44,193 nt of DNA from TMP-86 sp964247385 (lineage in GTDB: Bacteria; Pseudomonadota; Gammaproteobacteria; Steroidobacterales; Steroidobacteraceae), in NCBI GenBank assembly GCA_964247385.1, contig CAXTUB010000020.1:1-44193 (forward strand), read 5' to 3'. Positions 1 to 7,588 of the stretch are shown in pieces. How positions within the stretch are numbered: the stretch's first letter is position 1; each line of letters begins with the position of its first letter. The notes below the pieces were generated by a model, which worked only from the letters and a program-made list of their open reading frames with translations, searched no databases and was not told the origin of the DNA. The position numbers and the translations under genes are program-made.

Positions 1-2
1 GG

Positions 3-2372
3 TCGTCCGGTAATAAAGATGGGGTCGGCACGGCCTATTCGGCAGCGACTCGCTTGTGGTACACGCTATCGAAGGGCGTGGTCACGGAAGTGTATTCACC
101 CACCATCGATCGACCGCAACTGAAGCGGTTGCAAATGGTGTTCGCGCACGACGGCGCGATTGAAAACGAAGCGGACATGCACACGGGCACTGCACCGATC
201 GAGCAGTCGCTGGGTTATTGCATCGAGGGCCGCGGACGCTCGTTCTCGTACGTCAAGGAGGTCATCGCGGATCCGCATCTGCCGTGCCTGTTGATGTACG
301 TCAAAGTTCGCGTGCCGCGCCCGCAGCGCAAGGGACTGAAGGCGTACATCTTGTGCTCGCCGCGCATGGGCGGATCGGCTCAGGACAACATGGCTGAGGT
401 CGTCGATTACCTGGGCCGCAAAGTCTTGATTGCTTACCGCGACGAGTGTTGGGTGGCTCTGTCCACGCCGCACCAGTTTTCGCGCGCGTCGGTGGGCTTC
501 GTTGGCGCGAGCGATGGCCTCACCGATCTACACCGGCACGGCGAGATGACCTGGGAATTCGATATCGCCGAAAAGGGCCACGTCATGCTGACCGGCGAAG
601 TGCCTTGCGACGAAACCACCGGCTTCACGCTCGGTCTGGCCTTTGGTGAGACACGGCATCGCGTGCTCGCCACGCTCATGCAAAGCCTGGCGCTGCCGTT
701 TGGTCGACAACGAGCACGTTTCATCACGCAATGGTCGCGCGTTTTCACTCACGCGCTGCCGCTCGAAGGCGAATCGAGCGATGCCGGAGCGCTCTACCGC
801 AACAGCATTCAGTTGTTGTATGCACACGAAGATAAACTCAATCCAGGCGCGCAGATTGCATCGCTCGCCATTCCGTGGGGCGACGCCCGCGATGATGATG
901 AAGGGCGCGGTGGGTATCACCTGGTCTGGACACGTGACTTGGTGCAATGTGCCATGGGTCAGCTGTCCGCAGGCAACTCCGAGTCCTCGATGCGCAGCCT
1001 CATCTACTTGGCCGCGAGCCAATTGCCGAACGGCAGTTTTCCGCAGAATTTTTGGGTCGATGGCGATCCGAACTGGAAGAAGCTGCAGCTCGATCAAGTG
1101 GCCTTTCCCATCATGCTCGGCTATCGGCTGTGGCAAGACTCGATCATGGGCGGTTTGGACTTGCGCCGCTTCGCTATCCGCGCGATCAAGTTTCTGGTGC
1201 TGGCCGGTCCCATCACTGCGCAAGAACGCTGGGAGGAGGCGAGCGGCTTTTCACCCTCGACGCTGGCCACCGTGATCTGTGCGCTCATCTGCAGCGCCGA
1301 TGCGGCGCGGTCGCACGGCTTCGCGGGCGCCGCGAAATTCATGGAGAGCTACGCGGACTGGATCGAGCGGCACTTGGATCGCTGGACGAGCACGGATGAG
1401 GGCACACTCGTTCCAGGCATCACCACGCATTACGTGCGCGTGGCGCCAGCGCAGCCTGGCGACTCTCCGCCCGAGCATGGCGTGCGCGATCAGATGCTGG
1501 AGATTACGAGTCAGCCGCCGGATGCACAGCGCTGGTTCCCGGCCAAAGACATCATCGATGCGGGTTTTTTGGAGCTGGTGCGCTATGGCATCCGGCGCGC
1601 TGATCACCCGCTCGTCGTCGAAAGTATCAAGGTGGTCGACGCTGTGCTGCGTGTCGAAACCGACTGCGGCGTCGTCTACCGTCGCTACAACCACGATGGT
1701 TACGGGCAAGGTGAGAACGGCGAGCCGTATCGCGGCTATGGCGTCGGGCGCGGCTGGCCGCTGCTGACCGGCGAGCGCGGCCACTATGAAATTGCGGCGG
1801 GCCGCAGCCCACGCGAGTACATTCGCTCGATGGAAGGTTTGTCGACGCAAACCCATCTGTTGCCTGAGCAATCTTGGGACGCGCCCGACACCGCCGATGG
1901 CAGCATGAAAAATGGCCGGCCCACGGGCTCCGCGACACCCTTGGCATGGGCGCATGCCGAGTACTTGCGCCTGCTGCGCTCGACACGCGATGGCGCCGTA
2001 TTCGACCGGATCGCGCCCGTGGCGGCGCGTTATCTGAACCCGTATCGTAAACGTCCGTTCTACGAAATCTGGACATTCAGCTGCCCATTGACGTCGCTCA
2101 AGTCGGGTTGCGTACTGCGCATCGTCGCCGAGCCCGAATTCGAATTACGATGGACATTGGATGATTGGCAAACGACGAATGTGAGCGCCAGCGTGCAATT
2201 GAACATGGGTGTGTCGTACGCGGACGTAAAGATCAGATCGAGAACCACGGGGCAATGTCAGTTCACCTTCTATTGGGTGGACGCGAAGAAGCCGGAAGGT
2301 CGAAATTTCACGGTAGAAATTCGCGCAAGGGAGAAGCGTCATGGTGAGCGGCAAAGTACGGTCGCGAATTAA
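3..2372 (+). CDS. GH15 glucoamylase-like glycoside hydrolase, 5' partial
   Basis: The reading frame is already open at the window edge (codons from base 3), and the upstream residues continue the family N-terminus (GVGTAYSAATRLWYTLSKG). The TTG at 54 is therefore not the true start and the gene begins outside the window. About 790 residues are visible. GH15 enzymes release glucose from the non-reducing ends of alpha-glucans with inversion. The two catalytic glutamates of the family lie in recognisable motifs: WEEASGFSPSTLA (codons near 1233-1236, general acid) and LLPEQSWD (Glu codon at 1866, general base). The WTRDLVQ segment of the (alpha/alpha)6 barrel is also present, after an N-terminal beta-sandwich-like region. 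The 3' end overlaps the following kinase gene by 32 nt, suggesting coupled expression. A trehalase or glucodextranase specificity cannot be excluded. Confidence 0.9.
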   Translation, partial: SSGNKDGVGTAYSAATRLWYTLSKGVVTEVYSPTIDRPQLKRLQMVFAHDGAIENEADMHTGTAPIEQSLGYCIEGRGRSFSYVKEVIADPHLPCLLMYVKVRVPRPQRKGLKAYILCSPRMGGSAQDNMAEVVDYLGRKVLIAYRDECWVALSTPHQFSRASVGFVGASDGLTDLHRHGEMTWEFDIAEKGHVMLTGEVPCDETTGFTLGLAFGETRHRVLATLMQSLALPFGRQRARFITQWSRVFTHALPLEGESSDAGALYRNSIQLLYAHEDKLNPGAQIASLAIPWGDARDDDEGRGGYHLVWTRDLVQCAMGQLSAGNSESSMRSLIYLAASQLPNGSFPQNFWVDGDPNWKKLQLDQVAFPIMLGYRLWQDSIMGGLDLRRFAIRAIKFLVLAGPITAQERWEEASGFSPSTLATVICALICSADAARSHGFAGAAKFMESYADWIERHLDRWTSTDEGTLVPGITTHYVRVAPAQPGDSPPEHGVRDQMLEITSQPPDAQRWFPAKDIIDAGFLELVRYGIRRADHPLVVESIKVVDAVLRVETDCGVVYRRYNHDGYGQGENGEPYRGYGVGRGWPLLTGERGHYEIAAGRSPREYIRSMEGLSTQTHLLPEQSWDAPDTADGSMKNGRPTGSATPLAWAHAEYLRLLRSTRDGAVFDRIAPVAARYLNPYRKRPFYEIWTFSCPLTSLKSGCVLRIVAEPEFELRWTLDDWQTTNVSASVQLNMGVSYADVKIRSRTTGQCQFTFYWVDAKKPEGRNFTVEIRAREKRHGERQSTVAN

Positions 2373-3111
2373 GAATACTGGGGGCGAGGGCGCCCGCGGC
2401 GCAAAGCGCAAAGCGGTTGCGAAAGCCAGCGCCGCGCCGCAACAGGTGTTGGCCATCGACGTCGGCGGCTCGAATCTGAAGTTCTGCACGCAAGCGCATC
2501 GTGAGCCGGTCAAGGTGAAATCGGGGCCGAAGTTCACGCCCGAGAAAATGGTGCGAGCGATTCAGGACAACACGGCCGACTGGGCTTTCGATTGCGTTTC
2601 GCTCGGCTACCCTGGCTTGGTCATCGACGACAAGCCCGTGCTCGAGCCGCACAATCTTGCGCCGGGCTGGGTGGGTTTCAATTATCGCGCGGCCCTCGGC
2701 GGCAAGCCGCTGCGCATTCTGAATGACGCTGCGATGCAAGCGCTCGGGAGCGACCGCGGCGGGCGCATGCTTTTTCTGGGTTTGGGGACGGGTCTCGGCG
2801 CGGCGCTCGTCATCGATCATGTCGTGACCGCCACGGAGCTCGCACACGTGCCGTGGCGCAAAGGGCGCACCTACGAAGAATTCCTCGGCGCGGTCGCGCT
2901 CGCGCGCGAAGGCAAGAAGCGTTGGCGCAGGTATGTGCTGAAAGCGATCGAGGATTTGCGCACGTTGTTCGAATGCGACTCGGTGGTTCTGGGCGGCGGC
3001 AACGCAAAGCTCGTCGGCGATTTGCCGGATCACGTGTTCCTAGGCTCGAATGACAATGCTTTCAAAGGTGCATTCATGCTTTGGGAGCCCAAACATCGCG
3101 GCTCGCGATGA
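2341..3111 (+). CDS. ppgK: ROK-family kinase, polyphosphate glucokinase-like
   Basis: A 256-residue ROK-type sugar kinase. After a basic N-terminal extension of about 35 residues it has the phosphate-binding motif AIDVGGSNLK, the catalytic-Asp region RILNDAAMQALG and a second glycine-rich motif FLGLGTGLGAAL. The C-terminal half carries TELAHVPWRKGRTYEEFLG and VVLGGGNAK, which resemble polyphosphate/ATP glucokinases more than ordinary ROK repressors; no DNA-binding domain is present. The ATG at 2341 is preceded by AGGGAG and lies inside the end of the glucoamylase gene. Together they would release glucose from an alpha-glucan and trap it as glucose-6-phosphate. Phosphate donor preference (polyphosphate or ATP) is inferred from the motif resemblance only. 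Confidence 0.85.
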   Translation: MVSGKVRSRIKNTGGEGARGAKRKAVAKASAAPQQVLAIDVGGSNLKFCTQAHREPVKVKSGPKFTPEKMVRAIQDNTADWAFDCVSLGYPGLVIDDKPVLEPHNLAPGWVGFNYRAALGGKPLRILNDAAMQALGSDRGGRMLFLGLGTGLGAALVIDHVVTATELAHVPWRKGRTYEEFLGAVALAREGKKRWRRYVLKAIEDLRTLFECDSVVLGGGNAKLVGDLPDHVFLGSNDNAFKGAFMLWEPKHRGSR

Positions 3112-3129
3112 GATGTAAGGCATTTAGCA

Positions 3130-3270
3130 TTGGATTCGACGCGTCCCTATGCGCAAAGCGCGGGGCCCGCGCCGCTGTCCGCGATTGCGGCATTGCCGTC
3201 GCCCGCGGACCTTCGCGAGCGGCTTAGCGCATCGCGCGGCTTATTGTATTTGCGATGGAGTGAGACATGA
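3130..3270 (+). CDS. possible small ORF (46 aa) upstream of the barrel gene
   Basis: Between the kinase and the outer-membrane protein a TTG-initiated 46-codon frame runs to a TGA at 3268-3270, overlapping the ATG of the next gene by 4 nt. It begins MDSTRPYAQSAGPAPL and ends LLYLRWSET. A weak AAGG lies about 10 nt upstream of the TTG. I do not recognise the product. The only supports are the ATGA-type overlap and the absence of any other content in this 155-nt gap, so it may be chance. Confidence 0.2.
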   Translation: MDSTRPYAQSAGPAPLSAIAALPSPADLRERLSASRGLLYLRWSET

Positions 3271-4262
3271 CGATCAATCACTGCAGGGCGGGAGTTTTCT
3301 CGACCTTGCTTTTGGCTTTTACGTCGAGCCTTGCGCCGCTGATTGCGCAAGCCTGCGCATCGTGCGGCTGCACTTTGAGCTCGGATGCGGCGATGGGATA
3401 CAGCGTCAACGCAGGCTGGCGGCTGAATTTTCAGTACGATTACATTCATCAAGACAGGCTGCGAAGCGGCACCCGGTCAGTTTCGACAGTACCCGATGGC
3501 AACGAGTTAGAGCGCGATACGCTCAATCGCTACGTCACCGCAGGGTTGACTTACAGCCCCAGCGCTGCCTGGAACGTGTTGCTGCAAGTCCCGTATGTCA
3601 TTCGCACGCACTCGACCTATGGCGAGTACGATTCGAGCGCACCGCTTCCGGACGTGTCGACATCGCGTAGCTCGAGCCTGGGCGACATCAAGCTCATCGG
3701 ACGCTATCAAGGGCTTTTGCCCACGCATAATCTCGGTCTCGAGCTGGGTGTGAAGCTGCCGAGCGGAAAATACGGTGATGCCGTCAAGTTCAATGGTGGG
3801 CCAGCTGAAGGCGAGCCCTTGGATGCAAGCCTGCAGCCGGGAACCGGCAGCACCGATGTCATCGTCGGCGCGTATTACTACAAAGCCATCAGTCAGAATT
3901 TTGATTTCTTCATCGATGGCGAATTTCAAGCGGCGGTGCGGCACCATCAAGATGAGCCAGGAAATGACTTTCGCCCGGGTAATGCGACGACCATGAGTTT
4001 CGGGCTTCGCTACGAAGCGCATCCCGCGTGGGTGCCGCAGTTGCAAGTCAATCTCCTGCACAAGGGGCGTGATCAAGGCGCGCTTGCGGACGTGGAGAGC
4101 ACCGCGGGAAATATCGCCTACTTGAGTCCGGGAATCACGCTGAAAGTGGCTGATCGTTGGCATGTGTTCGGCTTTGCGCAAATTCCCGTGTACCGCAACT
4201 TGTACGGCTACCAATTATTTCCACGTTGGACTGGGAGCGTCGGAATGAGTTATGCCTTCTAA
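3267..4262 (+). CDS. outer-membrane beta-barrel protein with N-terminal CxxCGC motif
   Basis: A 331-residue protein with a signal peptide (hydrophobic segment about residues 10-29, likely cut after AQA). It is followed at once by CASCGC at the predicted mature N-terminus. The -3/-1 residues do not make a good lipobox, so ordinary signal peptidase I cleavage is more likely. The rest alternates polar and hydrophobic residues as in a transmembrane beta-barrel, with repeated strand-turn-strand patterns, and ends SVGMSYAF with the terminal Phe recognised by the BAM machinery. It resembles the loose transporter/phenol-degradation-MetA-like barrel group; substrate unknown. Its stop overlaps the start of the TlpA-like gene by 11 nt. 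The clustered cysteines next to a thiol-disulfide protein suggest a redox or metal role, which is inference. Confidence 0.65.
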   Translation: MTINHCRAGVFSTLLLAFTSSLAPLIAQACASCGCTLSSDAAMGYSVNAGWRLNFQYDYIHQDRLRSGTRSVSTVPDGNELERDTLNRYVTAGLTYSPSAAWNVLLQVPYVIRTHSTYGEYDSSAPLPDVSTSRSSSLGDIKLIGRYQGLLPTHNLGLELGVKLPSGKYGDAVKFNGGPAEGEPLDASLQPGTGSTDVIVGAYYYKAISQNFDFFIDGEFQAAVRHHQDEPGNDFRPGNATTMSFGLRYEAHPAWVPQLQVNLLHKGRDQGALADVESTAGNIAYLSPGITLKVADRWHVFGFAQIPVYRNLYGYQLFPRWTGSVGMSYAF

Positions 4263-4833
4263 ACTCGAGCGCAGTACTCGATTAAACCGACGCGCTCAGG
4301 CAGACGGCACCGCTCGATCAGGCCGACGCGCGTTTCTCAACGCGCTGGCCGGTGCGGCCTGCGCCGCCGCTTTCTTGCGCCCATCGACTGTGCTCGGTAG
4401 CGATCTGAGAATTGGCCAGCTCGCGCCGGAGGCTGTGCTCGCTACGCTCGACGGCAAGCGCATCTCGAGCCGAGACCTGATGGGGCAGGTGGTGATTCTT
4501 TGCTTCTGGGCCACGTGGTGCGCGCCGTGCCGCGAGGAGCTGCCCATGCTGTCGCGCGCCGCCACTCAACATGCGCGCGATGGCCTCACCGTTCTTGGAT
4601 TCAGCATGGACACGCCCGATTTAATGAGCGCAGTTCGCAGCACTGCAGCGCAGCTCAAGTTTCCAGTGGGCTTGATGGCGCAATCGAGCGCGCCGGGCTA
4701 CGGCCGGATTTGGCGCTTGCCCGTCAACTTCATCATCGACCGGCAGGGCCGGCTCATCATGAATGGGTGGAAGGAGAAATCATCTGGATTGACGGAGCAG
4801 AGATTACGCGAAGTTTTGCAGACAGCGCTCTAG
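4252..4833 (+). CDS. TlpA-like thiol-disulfide oxidoreductase with Tat-type signal
   Basis: A 193-residue thioredoxin-fold protein. An N-terminal basic stretch contains RSGRRAFLNAL, then a hydrophobic segment to about residue 43, which fits a twin-arginine signal. The mature part has GQLAPEAVLATLDGKRISSRDL, the redox site FWATWCAPCREELP (Cys90 and Cys93) and the cis-Pro loop RLPVNFIIDRQG, typical of TlpA/ResA proteins that reduce periplasmic disulfides. The start codon lies within the last codons of the barrel gene, so the two are probably translated together. The likely client is the CxxCGC segment of that barrel, but this is inference. It could equally serve cytochrome c or copper-site assembly; no such genes are in view. 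Confidence 0.85.
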   Translation: MPSKLERSTRLNRRAQADGTARSGRRAFLNALAGAACAAAFLRPSTVLGSDLRIGQLAPEAVLATLDGKRISSRDLMGQVVILCFWATWCAPCREELPMLSRAATQHARDGLTVLGFSMDTPDLMSAVRSTAAQLKFPVGLMAQSSAPGYGRIWRLPVNFIIDRQGRLIMNGWKEKSSGLTEQRLREVLQTAL

Positions 4834-4927
4834 AAAGTGTCGCGATGCCGCAACCTGAGAGCCGACGAATGGGCGAAATGATAAAATGGTGTGAGCTGCG
4901 GACCCAGTTACATAACGAGATATGGTT

Positions 4928-5131
4928 ATGAACCTGAGCATTGAATCTGAGCGCGAAGAGGACGGGCGATGGCTTGCCGAAGTGCCTCAGTTGCCCGGTG
5001 TACTCGCATACGGTGCGAGTCGCGATGAGGCTCTTACAAAAGTGCAAGTTCTGACGCTGAGAGTTCTCGCAGAACGCATCGAGCATCTAGAGAGTCGACC
5101 TGAGCCCATCTCGATTTCCATTGCTGCATGA
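4928..5131 (+). CDS. hicB: HicB-family antitoxin
   Basis: A small protein of 67 residues with the HicB/UPF0150 signature: MNLSIESEREEDGRWLAEVPQLPGVLAYG, then a helical ASRDEALTKVQVLTLRVLAERIE. This short version lacks an obvious C-terminal DNA-binding domain. Two ATGs are possible (4922 and 4928). The second is chosen because the GAGA at 4917-4920 is then at normal spacing and because relatives begin MNLSI. HicB proteins neutralise HicA, an mRNA-cleaving toxin. The stop codon overlaps an ATG in ATGA fashion, where hicA would start, but that gene is broken (see next entry), so the antitoxin appears orphaned. Confidence 0.8.
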   Translation: MNLSIESEREEDGRWLAEVPQLPGVLAYGASRDEALTKVQVLTLRVLAERIEHLESRPEPISISIAA

Positions 5132-5245
5132 GTCAATGGCCTTCGACGAGGGGACGAGAAGTGCCATAGGGGTTAGAGATCTCTTAACGACGACGCCAAG
5201 CGAACACCATCGCGCTTCGCTCTTTGACGTAAAGCGCGGCTCTCT
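5128..5245 (+). pseudogene. decayed hicA toxin remnant
   Basis: The ATG overlapping the hicB stop opens with MSQWPSTRGREV, very close to the usual start of short HicA toxins (MSQWPST..RRVL), but stops at the TAG at 5167-5169. After a shift of frame, residues reminiscent of the next HicA segments appear: IGV, then a Ser-x-x-His-Arg pattern and Leu. This fits a small deletion and frameshift followed by decay. The RNA-binding fold and the conserved Ser-His-Arg core are not preserved in one frame. The identification rests on the 12-residue start, the correct overlap with hicB and the scattered downstream matches. The right end is approximate. Confidence 0.5.
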
Positions 5246-5426
5246 TGCATTGTGAGACGCAACGAAAAAGTTTCGGGTTGCATGTTTTCTTGTATTACAA
5301 ATTCCGCACAAAAAGCAATACGGATGGTGACGAAAACGGCGAGCTTCATGATCGCCCCGGCTTGGCAAAATTAGATTGTATTTGCGGTCAACGCGAATTC
5401 AGTTCGGCATCTGACGCTTAGCTATC

Positions 5427-5432
5427 TATACT
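5427..5432 (+). promoter_or_regulatory. putative -10 element (TATACT) for the DUF433/DUF5615 pair
   Basis: In the 327-nt stretch between hicB and the DUF433 gene, the first ~115 nt hold the hicA remnant and the rest is AT-richer. TATACT lies 29 nt before the DUF433 ATG at 5459. No convincing -35 is present (TTCGGC at 5403-5408 at best). A good ribosome binding site, TTGGAGA, follows at 5445-5451. I see nothing else in this stretch. Confidence 0.3.
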
Positions 5433-5458
5433 TCAATTCCTCTGTTGGAGACCAAGCC

Positions 5459-5683
5459 ATGCGAACGCTCGCCGGTGTTACCCACAAGGATCCGGAAATT
5501 CTTAGCGGTGCTCTTGTGTTCATTGGAACTCGAGTTACGGTTAAATCTCTTTTCGATTTTTTAGAAGGTGGCGATTCGATTGACGAATTTTTGCGCCAGT
5601 TTCCTTCCGTGAGGCGCGATCAGGCGCTGGCCGTATTAGAGTTCGCGTGTCAGACGGTTGTCGCCGATGCGCCTTCTGCTTGA
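5459..5683 (+). CDS. DUF433-domain antitoxin
   Basis: A 74-residue DUF433 protein. The hallmark sequence is HKDPEILSGALVFIGTRVTV followed by the SLFDFLEGGDSIDEFLRQFPSV helix pair and a last helix RDQALAVLEFA. DUF433 proteins are winged-helix-like small proteins found as antitoxins or transcription regulators, usually just upstream of a PIN-like DUF5615 gene, exactly as here. TTGGAGA precedes the ATG at a suitable distance. Its stop lies 17 nt inside the next gene when that gene is started at its first ATG, implying translational coupling. Assignment to a TA pair follows from family and neighbourhood. Confidence 0.8.
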   Translation: MRTLAGVTHKDPEILSGALVFIGTRVTVKSLFDFLEGGDSIDEFLRQFPSVRRDQALAVLEFACQTVVADAPSA

Positions 5684-5984
5684 TGAGCAGTTTCCAATTG
5701 ATTACGTTTTGGCTTTCGAGGTCCCAACGGTTCACGTTCATAATCTCGGTTGGACGGGAATCAAGAACGGCGAGCTGCTTCGACGAGCAGCCGGAGTCTG
5801 CGACGCGTTCGTGACGCTTGATCGGAGTTTGCCTTTTCAACAGAACACCAAGGTTTTGTCATTCGGAATTATTGTTGTGCGAGCTGCCTCTAATCGTCTC
5901 GCCGACTTGTTGCCTCTTGCTGAATCGATTGCTGGAGCAGCACGCCGCGTGGTGTCGGGCGAGGTTTTGCTCGTCGGCGTCTGA
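5667..5984 (+). CDS. DUF5615 PIN-like toxin
   Basis: A 105-residue PIN-like protein starting MRLLLDEQFPIDYVL. A TTG nine bases upstream (5658) is also possible, but the ATG is preferred because family members begin with the MRLLLDE strand. The first acidic residues (Asp/Glu of LLDEQ) and the central VTLDRSLPFQQN strand-loop correspond to the metal-binding acidic positions of PIN folds. The last part, ADLLPLAESIAGA, is a typical C-terminal helix. The family is thought to act as the toxin, probably a nuclease, partnered by DUF433. The gene overlaps the DUF433 gene by 17 nt. Activity has not been shown for this subfamily as far as I know. Confidence 0.75.
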   Translation: MRLLLDEQFPIDYVLAFEVPTVHVHNLGWTGIKNGELLRRAAGVCDAFVTLDRSLPFQQNTKVLSFGIIVVRAASNRLADLLPLAESIAGAARRVVSGEVLLVGV

Positions 5985-6036
5985 ACGCGCCATATGTGAA
6001 ATCTTCGCGACTTCGAATTGGAATTTTTCGCCGCTG

Positions 6037-6522
6037 TTAACTCATCAACGGCCTCTCCGCGACGATCAACCCGTTAGCGTCGGCAAATAGCCAGTGGCCG
6101 GGCGTAAAGGTGACCCCGGCGAACCTCACCTCGACATCGATTTCACCTACGCCCTTTTTCTCCGTGCGCATCGGCACACACGCCAGCGCCAAAATGCCGA
6201 GGTCGAGCACGGCGAGCGCATCGACGTCGCGTAGCGCGCCGTAAATGACGATGCCTTCCCAACCGCAGGCAACCGCTTTCGCGGCGAGATTGTCGCCCAG
6301 CAGCGAGCGTCTCAGAGATCCGCCGCCATCCACGACCAACACATTGCCTCGCCCGCTCTCGGCAATGAGCTCCTGCACGCGAGAGTTGTCTTCGTGACAC
6401 TTGATGGTGCGAATGGTGCCGGCGAAAGCGCGCTTCCCGCCGTAACTTTTCCACACGGGCTCCGACACCCGCACCTGTGCTTCGAACTCATCGCACAAAT
6501 CACACGTAGTCTTTTTTGCCAT
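6037..6522 (-). CDS. rraA: RraA-family protein (ribonuclease E activity regulator-like)
   Basis: A 161-residue RraA/RraA-like protein, normal length. It shows the family core GNVLVVDGGGSLRRSLLGDNLAAKA, then CGWEGIVIYGALRDVDAL and VTFTPGHWLFADANGLIVAE. In E. coli RraA forms a trimer that binds RNase E and inhibits RNA decay. Related proteins act as 4-hydroxy-4-methyl-2-oxoglutarate aldolases through the GD-x20-RD motif (here GDNLA followed by LRDVD), so an aldolase activity is also possible. It lies three bases after the fructosamine-kinase-like gene on the same strand, so both probably share a transcript. Confidence 0.85.
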   Translation of the reverse strand: MAKKTTCDLCDEFEAQVRVSEPVWKSYGGKRAFAGTIRTIKCHEDNSRVQELIAESGRGNVLVVDGGGSLRRSLLGDNLAAKAVACGWEGIVIYGALRDVDALAVLDLGILALACVPMRTEKKGVGEIDVEVRFAGVTFTPGHWLFADANGLIVAERPLMS

Positions 6523-6525
6523 GGT

Positions 6526-7446
6526 CTAGAGTTCCGCCAACAATCGATTGATCATGTCTTCGGCCTGCGTGCCATACGCGCCGCCGAACAAGTTCCAATG
6601 ATTCAGCACGTGATACAAGTTGTATAGCGAAACGCGCGCCGCTGCGCCCGCATCCAGCGGCCACTCGGCTTCGTAGGCTCGATAAAAACTTGCGGAAAAT
6701 CCGCCGAACAGTGTTGTCAGCGCGAGATCGACTTCGCGATCGCCGTAATACACCGCGGGATCAAATATCACTGCGCCGCCGCGGGCCAGCGATGAGCGAT
6801 TGCCGCTCCACAAGTCGCCGTGCACCAGCGAAGGCACGGGAGCGTGAGTTCGGAAGAATAAGTGCATTCGCTCGAGCAGCTCGGCGCCGGCGTCTTGGAT
6901 GCGCTGACCCATGTCATCGCCCCGCCCGTTGACTTCGCCGCGGGCTGCAGCCATCGCGAGCTGCGGTCGTAATCTGAACTCGCGAAAAAACTCAGGCCAA
7001 GAAGACATGACAGCGTTGTACTGCCTCGAAGTGCCGATCGCGTTGTCGCAGTGCCATCCAAAATTCACGCTGCTGTTTTGGTGCAGCTTCGCTAATGCGA
7101 CTCCAAGCTCGGCATCGGCGGCGCCCGCGCTGCCGCCGGCATGAAAATCCAGCCATTCGAGCGCCAAGTAAGCTTCGGTGTCGCACTGACCGCAGGCGAG
7201 CACGTGTGGCACACGCACTGTCTTCGCCGCCGTGAGCGCGGCGAGACCATCGGCCTCTGCTTCAAGTGTCCAAGCTTCGGCTGCAGGAACGATCTTCACG
7301 AACAACGGTCCGTGATCACTCATCCAGCGAAAGCTCTGCGCGATGCAGCCGACATGCGCGGCGGCCGATGGCGCGGAATCGAGCGTGATACCAAGATATG
7401 TGCCGAGCTCAGCGGCGATTATTGAGGAATATTTCAAATGCACCAT
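6526..7446 (-). CDS. fructosamine kinase family protein
   Basis: A 306-residue protein of the fructosamine-3-kinase/aminoglycoside-phosphotransferase fold. An N-terminal lobe with FVKIVPAAEAWTLEAEADGLAAL (ATP-binding Lys and the helix Glu) is followed by the hinge YLALEWLDF. The catalytic loop is VPSLVHGDLWSGN, with the conserved HGDLW, and the metal-binding segment is VIFDPAVYYGDREVDLALT. Bacterial members phosphorylate ketosamines formed by protein or amino acid glycation (deglycation) or free ribulosamine/erythrulosamine. The gene is transcribed leftward with rraA and diverges from ugd. Confidence 0.88.
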   Translation of the reverse strand: MVHLKYSSIIAAELGTYLGITLDSAPSAAAHVGCIAQSFRWMSDHGPLFVKIVPAAEAWTLEAEADGLAALTAAKTVRVPHVLACGQCDTEAYLALEWLDFHAGGSAGAADAELGVALAKLHQNSSVNFGWHCDNAIGTSRQYNAVMSSWPEFFREFRLRPQLAMAAARGEVNGRGDDMGQRIQDAGAELLERMHLFFRTHAPVPSLVHGDLWSGNRSSLARGGAVIFDPAVYYGDREVDLALTTLFGGFSASFYRAYEAEWPLDAGAAARVSLYNLYHVLNHWNLFGGAYGTQAEDMINRLLAEL

Positions 7447-7514
7447 CGGATCGCTGCGACCATCAAGCGAAACGCGGCGCAGTCGGCTGGTTCCTTTACA
7501 GATTTAACTCTCCC

Positions 7515-7520
7515 TATAAT
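7515..7520 (+). promoter_or_regulatory. -10 candidate (TATAAT) upstream of ugd
   Basis: The 142-nt divergent spacer between the fructosamine-kinase gene and ugd is markedly AT-rich. It holds a consensus TATAAT at 7515-7520 and a second -10-like TATAGT at 7535-7540. TTTACA at 7495-7500 resembles a -35 but is only 14 nt from the first -10, so the exact promoter is uncertain. The position fits a promoter for the ugd-manC-manB group. Confidence 0.4.
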
Positions 7521-7530
7521 CATGCACACA

Positions 7531-7552
7531 ACCTTATAGTAAAATGTAAGGT
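7531..7552. repeat. small inverted repeat in the ugd leader
   Basis: ACCTTA (7531-7536) and TAAGGT (7547-7552) form a perfect 6-bp inverted repeat with a 10-nt AT-rich spacer, overlapping the second -10-like element. It may be a regulator half-site pair; chance is not excluded. Confidence 0.25.
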
Positions 7553-7588
7553 CTACACCAAATCCCCTTATAAATCAGGATTTTACGG

